Assembly (NCBI RefSeq): GCF_004664715.2
Contig: NC_051068.1
Span: forward strand, 130,716,716-130,780,715
DNA from: Peromyscus leucopus
Lineage: Eukaryota > Chordata > Mammalia > Rodentia > Cricetidae
Direction: 5' to 3'
Length of the DNA stretch: 64,000 nucleotides
Position numbers and translations under genes: made by a program. The notes under the pieces were generated by a model. The model did no database searches. It had not been told where the DNA came from and was given only the letters and a program-made list of their open reading frames with translations. Below, one piece after another: positions 35,988 to 46,292 of this stretch (within the stretch, counting starts at the first letter, position 1; every line of letters starts with the position of its first letter).

Positions 35988-36569
35988 TCAGGTCTTCCTT
36001 GGAATTGTTGGGATAAGAAGGACAAAAGTTGCTGATTTGCAGAGGCAGATTTCTCGTCTGAGATCATTGTGGCCCACCAGTCACAGGGCTTGGTGTTTGC
36101 AGAGGGCTGAGGAGGAACTAAGGCAGCTTCAGGGGGTCTTGAAGTCAGAGCAGGCTGTGTGAGAAGGAAATGACTGTCTGGTATATAACCACTGTTTTTA
36201 TTTTTACCCTTTTTACAAAATTGCATGCTGCTAGCCTCTGGGTCAAGTGCTCAGAATATTATGTAATCATTAATAATAAAAATAGATTATGCTTGCTTTG
36301 GTGTTAAGCCTGGGATAGTTTCTATGTCTAATCAAAGATGATGAAGAATATATTGGTGATTTTCTAAGAATAATTTTTGGAATCATGAGAACACTCTGTA
36401 TTGGATAATTTCTCCTTTTCTTTCTGTTTCACCTTGCTCATGAAAATAAAAGACTGAGGTTACCAAGGCAAAAGCAGAAGCTACTTAGCAATTGCAGGAG
36501 CCTGAAGTGACCTGTAAACTTGCATGAGTACTGTTTCTGAGTCATTACTATGCCTTCCAGGTATCCGGT
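35988..36569 (+). other. Right part of the extra segment in the B element
   Basis: No confirmed gene. Near 36025-36165 one frame reads like a helix-forming, leucine-rich segment (ADLQRQISRLRSL, then RAEEELRQLQGVL), which could belong to the coding remnant upstream after a frameshift. AATAAA motifs occur at 36272 and 36446. Confidence 0.35.
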
Positions 36570-37069
36570 CCTTCAAACCCCCAAAATTGCTGAGACTGGT
36601 CCCCAGCACTAAATTGTTTGGCTGCTGACTCTGTCCCATTCAGTTTCCAAAAATGGTGGTGGTGCATTTACAGCCAGCTCTGGGAGCCATGTGTACCACC
36701 AAGCTTGGAAGCAGTGGGTCTATGCTTCTCTCAATAAGCATGTAGCCCAGAAAACTTCTTTTTTTTTCTGTACTAGAAAAAGCTAAATCTACCATGCAGT
36801 GTACTATGCAGCTTGGAGATGCCTCTGTGTACAGTGCCAGGAATCTGCCATGCTGCACTCAAGCCCATATTCTGTGAACCCACCATGCTTAAGTCCACAC
36901 ACCATGGCATCTCTGTATCTTAATGTCTCTATATCTCGACCCATGTGAGACATGAAATAGAAAGCTAATTTTGGCTCCATTATTGTGTGTTTAGAAGCCT
37001 TTTTTTTTTTTAAATTATTTTAGGCCTTATGGAAATTCAAGAGCCTCACATTGGTATGCCAAATGCAGT
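36570..37069 (-). other. B element 5' interior
   Basis: The stretch ggctgctgactctg through ccagctctgggagcca is the reverse complement of sequence in the short B element (1590-1660), and it recurs at 52480-52540. No coding signal. A weak primer-site-like TGGCATACC lies near the LTR. Confidence 0.5.
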
Positions 37070-37212
37070 TGTAAGTTTTCTCTGGTCCTACCCAGCTCCC
37101 ACAGCCCTGCAGTCCCACAGCCACTTTTAAAATAATCACTCAGAGACTTATATTACTTTTAAACTATATAGCCTAATGGCTCAGGCTTCTTGCTAACTAG
37201 CTCTTACATCTT

Positions 37213-37374
37213 TTTTTTTGTTTGTTTTTTTGTATCAGACAGGGTTTCTATGTGTAGCTTTGTGCCTTTCCTGGGACTCACTTGGTAGCCCAGGCTGGCC
37301 TCGAACTCACAGAAATCTGCCTGGCTCTGCCTCCCAAGTGCTGGGATTAAAGGCATGCGCCACCACCTCCCAGT
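37213..37374 (-). repeat. B1 SINE nested in B LTR
   Basis: A reverse-oriented B1 is flanked by the exact duplication gctcttacatctt (37200-37212 and 37375-37387). Confidence 0.93.
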
Positions 37375-37555
37375 GCTCTTACATCTTAAATTAACCCATT
37401 TCTATAAATATATACTTTACCACATGGCTTGTGGCTTACTGGTACTTTATATCTTGCTTCTCATGGCAGTGACTAGCAGTGGCTCCTCAGCTCTCCTTTT
37501 TTCTTCCTCTGTCTCCAGTTGGAATGTACCACCTAACCTTATTCTGCCTCACCAT

Positions 37556-38024
37556 TGTAGATGTAACTGTCTTGTTAAATAAGAAACACAGAGCCAATGC
37601 AAAGATGAAAGCCCAAGAGGTCAGAGCAATAGCTAAGAGCTAAAAACCTTACCCTTCACTGCCACTGCTGTCCTCCTCAGCCCACGCACTACTTCCTGTG
37701 TGTTTTTCTTTATATAGACTTTCTGTTCTGCCTTCTCATTGGTTGTAAACCCAACTACATGACCTCCTAGTCACTGCCCATCCATACAGACCTCCAGGTC
37801 TTCTATAGTTTGTATTGAGAATAAAGGCATGTGTCTCCATGCTAGCTGTATTTTTGAACACACAGAGATACACCTAGCTCTGCCTCCCAAGTGTTGGGAT
37901 TAAAGGCATGTACCACCACCGCCCAGCTTCTGCTGTGGCTTGCTATTAGCTCTGACCCCCAGGCAACTTTATTTACTAACATACAAATAAATTCACATTT
38001 CACTACAAATAAAATATCACCATA
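37556..38024 (-). mobile_element. Family A LTR nested in B LTR
   Basis: A long-type A LTR ends ATCTACA and starts TATGGTGATATTTT on the minus strand. It contains the full B1-derived segment (37890-37925). The target repeat is caccat at 37550-37555. An identical caccat is found at 38018-38023, overlapping the LTR start, so the LTR may lack its first bases. Confidence 0.75.
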
Positions 38025-38096
38025 GCCAAACAGCTTTATTTATCAACCAATCAGAGCAACATATATCCACAGCATACAGAACAACATCTCACAGCA

Positions 38097-39054
38097 GATG
38101 GCAGTCAATAGGGGTAGAAATTTGTGACAGACCATTTATGTTTTATGCTTAGTGGGGGACTTCCGTGTTTTTTTTAGATTACTGCCATATGTTTATACTG
38201 TGTCTCTGGATGAGGAACAGCATTTGGAAGCCGAGCCTTGGTTCAGCCTCCTGAGGGGTCAGCCCTCATGTGGAGGTGCCAGACAAACCAAAACAGAAAA
38301 AAAATGTGCCTTCCTGTAGGTGTAACCAACAGTCTTATTAAATAAGAAACACAGAACCAATGTAAAAGAGAAAGCCGAGAGGTCAGAGCTCAGAGCTAAA
38401 ATCTCACCCTTCCTCCTGCGGTTTCCCAGCTTCCTGAAAGAGAGCTATATCCTGACTGTCCGTCTTTTTATACTATTTTGTTCTGCCTTCTCATTGGTTG
38501 TAAACCCAAACACGTGACTGCCTCATCACTGTCTGTATGTACAGCCCCCCAGGTCTTAAAGACATATGTCTCCAATGCTGGCTGTATCCCTGAACACACA
38601 GAGATCTATGGGATTAAAGGCGTGTGCCACCACCACCACACTCTTGCTATGGCTCTAATAACTCTGACCCCCGGGTAACTTTATTTATTAACATACAATC
38701 AAAATCACATTTCAGTATAATTAGAATACCACCACACCTTCCTAACCATACAGGCAGACAAACATGACAAACAATACAAAAGAAGAAAAGAAAGGGGGAT
38801 CCCAACACATACTTGCCAAAGGTACTGAAAGCATACAACCTTGAGGGGCCTTTTCACTGAAACACATCTTGGGGATACTGTCCAGTGCCATGAGCAAAGG
38901 GAGGGAGACAATCAGAACTGGTGCCAGGAAAGCAAAAGTAACTGTTGTGCCATAAACAACCACAGCAAAAACATACAAACATCAAAACCCAAAAATTACA
39001 GCTGCAATAAAAAAGGACTCTGACCCAGGTAAGCTCAAAACCTATACCAGAGAT
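38097..39054 (-). other. Family D leader, interrupted by a solo A LTR
   Basis: Sequence downstream of the D primer site, homologous to 34049-34329. It is split by the A LTR at 38315-38736. gag does not follow, because the B element begins at 38096. Confidence 0.5.
38315..38736 (-). mobile_element. Solo family A LTR (short subtype)
   Basis: A 422-bp LTR is flanked by the exact duplication ccttcc (38309-38314 and 38737-38742). It starts TGTGGTGGTATTCT and ends CCTACA on the minus strand and has an intact TATAAAAAG (plus 38464-38472). Its B1-derived segment carries the internal deletion also found in A2. Confidence 0.93.
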
Positions 39055-39071
39055 CCCACATTTAGGTGCCA
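39055..39071 (-). promoter_or_regulatory. Primer binding site next to D LTR
   Basis: On the minus strand it reads TGGCACCTAAATGTGGG, two bases after the LTR, and parallels the site at 34330-34348. Confidence 0.5.
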
Positions 39072-39073
39072 GA

Positions 39074-39700
39074 TGCTGCTCAGTCCTCCAGGGAGGGGGT
39101 GAGAAGATACAGCATCAACAACACAGATATAAGGAGTCAGATGAAAGGTGAACAGCAGACTCAGTTATTCAGTAAGAGAAAAGCCTTATATACCCTTCTC
39201 CCAGCACCCAGGCTGTGTCTTGATCCAGTGACATTGCATGATAACCCCTCATTGACTAGGCACAATCAGAACTTCTAACAGTGCCTATTGCTAGGCCCTC
39301 AGGCAGACTCCAGGTTGGCTCATAAGGAAGTATGTTATGTGCATGCCTTGTCAACTGATTTGAGCCTTATCTTCCTGCATATAGGGACAACTTTAAAAGG
39401 CTATTTGATTCCTCCTGGATGCTCACATTTGCTTTGATTGATAGAGTGATACTGTTCATCCTTATTCTCTTTAAATGTCTCCTCTAGCATATTTGATTAC
39501 AATGGGCAGTGACTAAGGTGACTCTTCAGGTGTTAATGGCTCTGAGATATTCTCCTCATAGCCTTCCTCAGGAGTTTATGCATAGTTGGTTCTCTGAAAT
39601 TCTAAAGGTTATTGCCTAATCCTTTACACCTGGATGGCTCTTCAGGAATGGATGTTCTTCAAGGGCTGGTAGTCAATGAGAGATAAGAGATAGTTAGGCA
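39074..39700 (-). repeat. Family D LTR, minus orientation
   Basis: The R-U5 part ends GACTGAGCAGCA at the primer site. The TATA box GGTATATAAGG lies at plus 39184-39194. The upstream U3 includes gagccaacctggagtctgcc. It is the inverted counterpart of the LTR at 39711-40250. The outer U3 border is approximate. Confidence 0.65.
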
Positions 39701-39710
39701 AGCCAAGCTA

Positions 39711-40250
39711 AGACAGGCATAGTTCAATTGCTGAGTCCTCCTGAGGTGGGGTCAACAATGTCAAAGCAAAGAACTCTGATTCCCACTGAGCACCCATGTA
39801 ATAAATAAAAAAGGGTGAATATGCTGGAAGATAAGGCTCAAACCAGTTTCCAAAGCATACATATAATGTATTTTCATATGAGCCAACCTGGAGTTTGCCT
39901 GAAGGCCTAGCAACAGGCACTGTCAGAGGTCCTGATTGTGCCCAGTCTATGAGGGCTGATCATGCAACACCAAGGGATCAGGTGTTGTCAGAATTCCTGA
40001 TCATGCTAGCTAATGAGTTGTGACAAGGCAATGTCACTGGATCACTGTCAGAGGCCCTGGTCATGCCTAGCCAATGAGGATCAACCACTCAATGTCACCA
40101 GATTGGGACCTAGCCTGTGTGCTGGGAGGAGAGTATATAAAACTTTCTGCATTACTGAATAAGCAAGTCTGCTGTTTGCCTTTCACCTGACTCCCAGTGT
40201 CTGTGTTGTTGATGCCATGTCTTCCCACCCCATTCCCTGAGGGAGCAACA
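39711..40250 (+). repeat. Family D LTR, plus orientation
   Basis: Shares gagccaacctggagt(t/c)tgcc, a TATA box (gtatataaaac at 40133-40143) and tctgtgttgttgatgc with the minus LTR next to it. It ends gggagcaaca and is followed by non-ERV sequence. aagcta occurs at 39705-39710 and 40251-40256, which may be a target duplication, although the inferred start then lacks TG. Confidence 0.6.
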
Positions 40251-40287
40251 AAGCTACACTGAAAAGATTTTTATTTTCTTGTTTTCA

Positions 40288-40352
40288 GTTCTGGGCATGG
40301 AACCAAGTTCCCATATACTCTAAGTATAAGTTTTACCAATGAACCACATCCC
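40288..40352 (-). repeat. tRNA-derived SINE fragment (ID/B4-like)
   Basis: The sequence ctgggcatggaacc..accaatgaaccacatcccca is the reverse complement of the tRNA-type promoter part common to ID/B4 SINEs. It is short and diverged. Confidence 0.5.
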
Positions 40353-40708
40353 CATTACTAACACTTCTTATTTTTTCCTCTTAGGACAATGAAATATTTT
40401 AATCCAGATAATTTAGCATAGTTATTTACTTTACAACAAATGTTCTCCTAATGTAGCTAAAGAAATAAATTCTGAAAATAGGGATGAAGCCAAGATATTG
40501 TATGTGAGATATTGATTCTAAATGGGGCAAGGGTGGTGTGTATCTAGTGTGACATATATGTGGAGGGAAAGCCCAGTGTTGGCAGTCACATCAATGGAAA
40601 GAGGTAAGTTGTAACAGGGTTGCAGCATGAAACTGAAAAATGGCTGTCTTTAGGAAAGCAAGCCAAAAATAATAGACCCACCAAGATCAATAAAAAAAGA
40701 AGAGATAT

Positions 40709-40760
40709 GAACTCTGATCGCTGGACTCCCAGTCTAGAGTGCATACCATTACACCATGAC
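40709..40760 (-). pseudogene. tRNA-Gln-derived fragment
   Basis: On the minus strand CATGGTGTAATGGT (D arm), GCACTCTAGA..TCCAGCGATC (anticodon stem) and AGAGTTCA (T arm) match tRNA-Gln. The anticodon loop reads CTGGGAG and no longer carries a Gln anticodon. The 3' part and acceptor stem are missing, so it is not functional. Confidence 0.75.
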
Positions 40761-41006
40761 ATGAGTTGGCTGTTTGAAACCTGGGGCTTATGCAGGGACG
40801 CTTGGCTCAGTCTGGGAGGAGGGGACTGGACCTGCCTGGACTGAGTCTACCAGGTTGATCTCAGTCCTCGGGGGAGGCTTTGCCCTGGAGGAGGTGGGAA
40901 TGGGAGGTGGGCTGGGGGGAAGGGGAGGGAGCAGGAGGGGGGAGAAGAAGGAAATCCATGGCTGATATGTAGAACTGAGTGGTATTGTAAAATAAAATAA
41001 AAGGAA
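40761..41006 (+). repeat. L1 3' UTR end with A-rich tail
   Basis: Contains the G-rich tract (gggaatgggaggtgggctgg) and ccatggctgatatgtaga typical of cricetid L1 3' ends, then an A-rich tail. Confidence 0.8.
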
Positions 41007-41021
41007 AAAAAAGAAGAGATA

Positions 41022-42308
41022 GTTTTCTAGGTTCGGGTCTCCATTAAGTCTGAGTTTCTCAGCATCTCAAGGTTTTTCCCACTGGCAGAATTTAATATGA
41101 TCAGAGCTGTTCATTACTATAGCACCTTCTTTATAGTCTGAATGATGTCCTTCAAAAGTTCTTATATTGGAACCCTAACCTTCAATACCTCAAAATATAA
41201 CTTTATTTGGAGATAGAACTTTAAAAAAATTATTTTTCTTTTAAAAATTTAAAAGAAATTATTATGATAAAATGAGACTATTATCCTTGGCCAAAATATA
41301 ACCTAACTAGCAATTTTATGAGAACATGAAGTTTTGATGTTCACTCAATGGATCTGTCCATACACTGTTGTGGAGACAGAGAGAGTGCCACCATGCTGGC
41401 ACCTAGCTCTAACTACTCCCTGAGACCCAATCACAACAGTTCTAGAAACAAAGTCTAAAAAAATGAAAGGTTTGCTTCTAGATGTTTGTTTTCTCTAAGT
41501 TCTGTAGTGCTGGCAAAGCAAACTAGATCAATTCAGGCTTAGAGTCACAGAGATTCTTGGTGGAAACTCTAGGTTTGGCAAGATTACCCAGTGATACTTG
41601 TGCACTTTAGGTCTTGATGTATTTGATTTCCAGGTTAGCTACAACAAAATAACATGACTGACTGTTCAGCTTAAACAGTAGAAATATGTCCTTATAGTTA
41701 TGGATACTGAAAGTTCTAGAGCTAGGTTAGCATCTAGATCTACAATTCTACAATCTTACTAACTCTCAGCACTACCCCAATGATAGTCAGAACCCTTTGA
41801 AGACCAAGATATTAAATGAATATTTCACAGAATTGCTTGGTACCAAATTAACCAGCATATTTCTAAGTATAGGCTTTCTGAATCAAAAACTTTAGATAGG
41901 TCCCACAGATGTATGTGTTGAACAAAAGTAACTCACTGAATGTTGTGTAAGGACCAGAGGCAAAATCAATGTCCTTACCCTTTCTCATTTTATTTTATAT
42001 TTTTTAGCTTTTGGGGAAAACTGTGGGATCTGAGGCTTCTTATCAAAATTAAAAGCAGCCCATAAATGCAAAAGTAGTTTGGAGGGAAGCTCCCAGGCTT
42101 TTAAACTGCTTGGTTCAACTAGAAACTTCTATTTGTGAGGTAATTTAGCTGAACCTCTGTTTCTTCCTTGGTAAAATGGAGCTTTCCTACTTTAGAACCA
42201 CCAAAATAATTACATGAGTTTTTATAAACACATCACTAATATCTAAGGAGAAAACAGTGTGAAACAAAAGGTAAACACCATCTGACTGGTCATAAAAGAA
42301 AGCTAAGT
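41022..42308. other. Unassigned DNA, possible old repeat
   Basis: No coding signal. 41140-41460 (ttggaaccctaaccttcaat and following) resembles an old mammalian repeat, but I cannot name it. Confidence 0.4.
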
Positions 42309-42597
42309 GTGATAGTTAATCCTGATCATCAATTTGATGGGTTTTAGACTCATAAGGGCTTATCTAAATTAGGCTAATTGAAGTGGGAAGATCCACCCTA
42401 AATGTGAATGGCATTGTTTCTCTGGCCTAGGTTTCCTTATGAATATAAGTATTCATTGCTCTCTGCTTCTTCATTATGGATACAATGTGACCTTCTGCTA
42501 TGAGGAACTATGTTCCATGAAACTGTAAGCCAAAATAAATTCTTCTTTCTACTGTTTTTGTAAGATACTTGTCATAGGGAGTTAATAACTAATACAT
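42309..42597 (+). repeat. MaLR-like LTR fragment
   Basis: Starts gatagttaatcctgatcatc, has ggtgggaagatcc-like and gtaagccaaaataaatt blocks, and ends gttaataactaatac. This set is typical of an old rodent LTR. The AATAAA within it fits an LTR poly(A) signal. Confidence 0.55.
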
Positions 42598-43055
42598 TAT
42601 TCCAAAATGTTAGCTTACTTATATGGAGTTGGCTAAGATAGCAGTTTTCAGCAAAGTAATACCATATTTTTTGGCTGACAGCCTAATCTTTAATCCATCT
42701 TTCCAGCCCCAGCAAGGTGTTATCCACTTCAGAAATTAACCTTGACCAAAAGGCAAGCTCTGCAAGTGGAATACAAACTGGAACTCTGACATGGGCCATT
42801 TTGCAGCTGGCTTGTGTGTCTTTCTCAGAGAGAGGAGTAATTTTTCTTTATCAAGTCTCTTCACTCTCTGGAGATTCTGTGAACATTAAAATTTTTCTCT
42901 GCAGAGTGAACAGGGTTTGTGGTTCCATAGTAACCACAGCTGAATCATTCAAACTGAGAAGCTTGCAAAATGACAATTTATCTAAGGATTTTTTATAGCC
43001 CCTTATGCTATCATCCTAATGAAAGGGCTTCTAATCAAGACTCTTATTATTCCAG

Positions 43056-43060
<5 letters not shown>
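42598..43060. other. Unassigned DNA
   Basis: No gene or recognised repeat is seen. The open frame at 42717-42998 has no family resemblance. Confidence 0.45.

Positions 43061-43112
<52 letters not shown>
43061..43112. repeat. (CA)n microsatellite
   Basis: A pure CA run of 52 bp. A short TA run follows at 43153-43169. Confidence 0.97.
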
Positions 43113-43113
<1 letters not shown>

Positions 43114-43913
43114 TTCAGTATTTTCTCAGAGATTACTATAAGCAACAATAGAATATATATATATATATACTTGAACAACACTATGTTCCCTTTCAATACT
43201 TGAAATTGAGCTTCATTTTTCATTCTAATATATCTGAGGTATAACTAGAGAAAGAATATCCCAATCAACAGAAACACTGCACCTGTAATGCCCCTCAGAC
43301 ATGTTCCTGGGCATAGAGAGCATTCATATCAGCACAAAATGTACACAGCTTCCTGAAAGAACTCAGAAGCATGCTCACAGTACTTATACACCACAGTCAG
43401 CTGGAGATATTTTAAATCGCAGAGTTGAAGGTTTTACCCATATTTTTTATTCTCTGTATCTAAGATGTAGCTCAGGAGGTAGTATTGTTTTAAGCTTTTC
43501 TTGAATGATATGCTATAAAAATTGGCAGTCCTTGCTACCACAGTTCATGTAGTACTGCCTGAACTAAAAATTATACCTAGGTTAAGAGAAATTCACTTTG
43601 CTCCTGCAATATCTGCCATCCAAGACACAGCTGAAGTAGGAGGAGGGAGAATGCATCTGTGTATTAATAGTTTTTATTTTATATATTATGATTCTCTAAT
43701 ATTTTATTTTTATGATTTTAAATAACTACAATTCTTTTTTCTATTCCTTGATAAACCAAATTTATTGCTTCAAGCAAAACAGCAAAATATAAAACAGAAT
43801 GCCATGTAAGGATTCTACCCCTCCAAAAAATCAACTTCTGAAGTATGTTAGAAGATTCTGTGCTTTCTCAGTACCTGTTATATGAAGCTTTGTGTTCATA
43901 AGCATGAACATAA
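43113..43913. other. Unassigned AT-rich DNA
   Basis: Nothing recognised on either strand apart from the short TA run. Confidence 0.45.
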
Positions 43914-44405
43914 TGTATCAGCCAGAACTTCCTAAAGGAATAAAACTGATGTATTTTTAAAGGGGATATATGAGTAGATTTGTTTGAACTACACAATATA
44001 GTCTGAGTAGTCTAATAATGGCTGTCTCATAACAGAGAAGCCAAGAATACACTAATTGCTCAGTTTATGAGGCTAGATGTCTCATCCCTCCCAATCTTGT
44101 ATTAAAGTACTGGAGTTCTGCAGAGAGCTGCTGCCCTTCAATATACATTAGAAGACCAAGGAAGCTGCTTTCAATAGCAATGAAGCACTGTGCCAGTGGC
44201 AGTAACAAGTATATAAACTTGCCAGCAGAGAGAAGGAAGAAAGCAAAGGTTTCTTCCCTCATGTCCTGATGGTTCCAACCACATGCAGGGTGGGTCTTCC
44301 CATATTGAACAATCTGATAAAGTCCCTCTTATGAATACGTAGCAGCTTGTATTTTAGTTTAATTCAAATCCAGTCAAGTTGACAATCTATTAGCTATCAC
44401 ATACA
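43914..44405 (+). repeat. LTR-type interspersed repeat (MaLR-like)
   Basis: Opens atcagccagaacttcctaaa and ends aatccagtcaagttgacaat, with tttatgaggctagatgtctc in between. These are start, end and middle marks of a common rodent LTR-type repeat. The copy is diverged. Confidence 0.5.
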
Positions 44406-46109
44406 TGGATCCTAGGTTTTCACAAGACTTGAAGCATTGTTCAACTAAGTGTGCTATGTTTCTAGGCCTAAAACGTTAACTCTTTTCTTCAATCAAGGTC
44501 ACTTTGGACTCAAGTACCTCTAAAATGCTCAGGTCTGAAAATGATTTTCTTGTATCTAATTCTCAGAATGGGGTTTAACAGATAGAATGTGTAGTCCAGT
44601 GACAGATTAATCAAAGTATTATTCCAAACAGTGTGAAATAGACCACTTAAAAATTAAGGACTTAATTTCTTATCAGTACTACTATGCTATAAGTACAAAG
44701 GAGATTCTGGGTATAATTTGAGCTGGAGGTTGATTTTGGAGTTAATAGACTATGACTCAAGACAAAGGGTTCAAGAAGACAATGAATTTAGCATATGTCA
44801 GTAAAATCTATGGTCAGATCCTACAGCACTTTCTCATGGAATTGAAGAAATCAGACAAGATTATTGGCAACATAGCAAGAATGATGGAATTTCTAGTACA
44901 CTTGTAGGTATCCATACTATCCAAACTAGGTCTTCATTAAACATACCACTCATCATTTTAGTCACAGAAGGTTATGAGTCAGCTATTTTTATGTTTTTCA
45001 GATGAGAAAACAAAGGATTTTAGGCATTAAGCAATGTCTCACTAGTCAGAGATACAGAAGCAGGTGACATAAACAATTGTAATATTCCACCTTCAGAGCC
45101 TCAAGTGTTTTAACATCTTTCCTGGTAAATGTACTGGGAAAACTGCCACAGTTTCACTCTGTTCCATAATGTTAATAATTTAATAAATTTTCTATTTATT
45201 CAGAGACAAAACAATATCCACCCTGTCAACTTTCAATACATTTATGCTAAATCAAATGATAAAGGCCCAACTACTCCAATCCTCCTCTTGCTCTAATAAT
45301 CCATTCTCTTCCAAAATATCTCCAAATAACACAACCAATTTTATACTCGGTGTAGCTTCATAATCAAAAAGTTGTAAAACAATTACCCGGATTTGCTCTT
45401 CAAGTTTTATTTGATCTTATCTGTATGAGAAAAACTTTTAAGGAAAGAGGAAGGGCTAGATAGCATCTAACTTTTTCTAGTAAGATGCAAATTCATAGAA
45501 GAGCTACTAAGAAGAACAATGTAATATATGTTAGGAACTTATCATTGACTACCACCAAAGAGATGTTCTACATCCTAAGTCCTCTAGTTTTCCTGTAAAT
45601 ACTGAATCTAAAATGTGTTGTTTTTCATTTCTTCCCATGGACATATACCTTTCCCTACAAGTAGCTTCTAATTATTTCACCCCCTCAATCTACTGTATTA
45701 TATTTTTTTTACCAAAACTGCCTTGTCTTCTTTAGACCTTCTGAAGATTCCTTCAAGTTGCAGTCAAGAATTTCCATTGCACAGTGCCTCTGCTGGCTGA
45801 TTTCACTCTTAGCTCTGCCCCTAGAATAAGAGTTCTCTTGTCTTCTCCTTATTGCTGGTCTTCTTACTCAGGCTTTCTCTTTTAAGTACAGTATCTTGTG
45901 TTTGTGATTTAGACACTGAATCTCTATTTTGCCCAGGAGAATCAATAGATAGAAGCATATTTTGGTATTTTGTTTCCTTTTGTGGCTAACTACAATTAGA
46001 AGAATTGGAGTTACAGATATTCCATCTGTAGGGGCTTTCATTGCTTCCAGCACTCAGCAGACAATAGAATTGTGGGAAAAGGAATAGTGCATTAGAAGAC
46101 TTGACTTAG
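44406..46109. other. Unassigned, apparently single-copy DNA
   Basis: About 1.7 kb without a recognised gene, exon-like frame or repeat. Confidence 0.45.
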
Positions 46110-46120
46110 CCCCTCTTAAC

Positions 46121-46281
46121 TTTTTTTTTGTTGTTGTTTTTTCGAGACAGGGTTTCTCTATGTAGCTTTGTGCCTTTCCTGGAACTCACTTTGTAGCCCA
46201 GGCTGGCCTCGAACTCACAGGGTTCTGCCTGCCTCTGCCTCCCGAGTGCTGGGATTAAAGGCGTGCGCCACCACCACCCGG
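46121..46281 (-). repeat. B1 SINE
   Basis: A near-consensus reverse-oriented B1 is flanked by the exact duplication cccctcttaac (46110-46120 and 46282-46292). Confidence 0.95.
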
Positions 46282-46292
46282 CCCCTCTTAAC

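Larger units (their letters stand above)
34486..38096 (-). mobile_element. Damaged family B element, minus strand
   Basis: The right end is a B LTR (37070-38096, enlarged by a B1 and an A LTR). Going leftward are a B-type interior and an integrase C-terminal remnant. There is no left B LTR: the element stops against the D LTR at 34485. A plus-strand coding remnant of unknown origin lies inside it at about 35480-35990. Confidence 0.6.
37070..38096 (-). repeat. Family B 5' LTR carrying a B1 and an A LTR
   Basis: The B LTR is recognisable at both ends (tgtaagttttctctgg; catctcacagca) and in between. A B1 interrupts it at 37213-37374 and a family A LTR at 37556-38024. Confidence 0.75.
40693..41021 (+). 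mobile_element. Chimeric retroposon: antisense tRNA-Gln piece joined to L1 3' end
   Basis: The target duplication aaaaaagaagagata (40693-40707 and about 41007-41021) encloses two joined parts: an antisense tRNA-Gln fragment (40709-40760) and an L1 3' end in plus orientation with an A-rich tail. Both parts lie inside one duplication, so they inserted in a single L1-driven event. Confidence 0.7.

Noticed and set aside
40709..40760. A functional tRNA gene
   Set aside because: Acceptor stem and 3' half of the T arm are missing, and the anticodon loop is altered. It lies inside an L1-made insertion.
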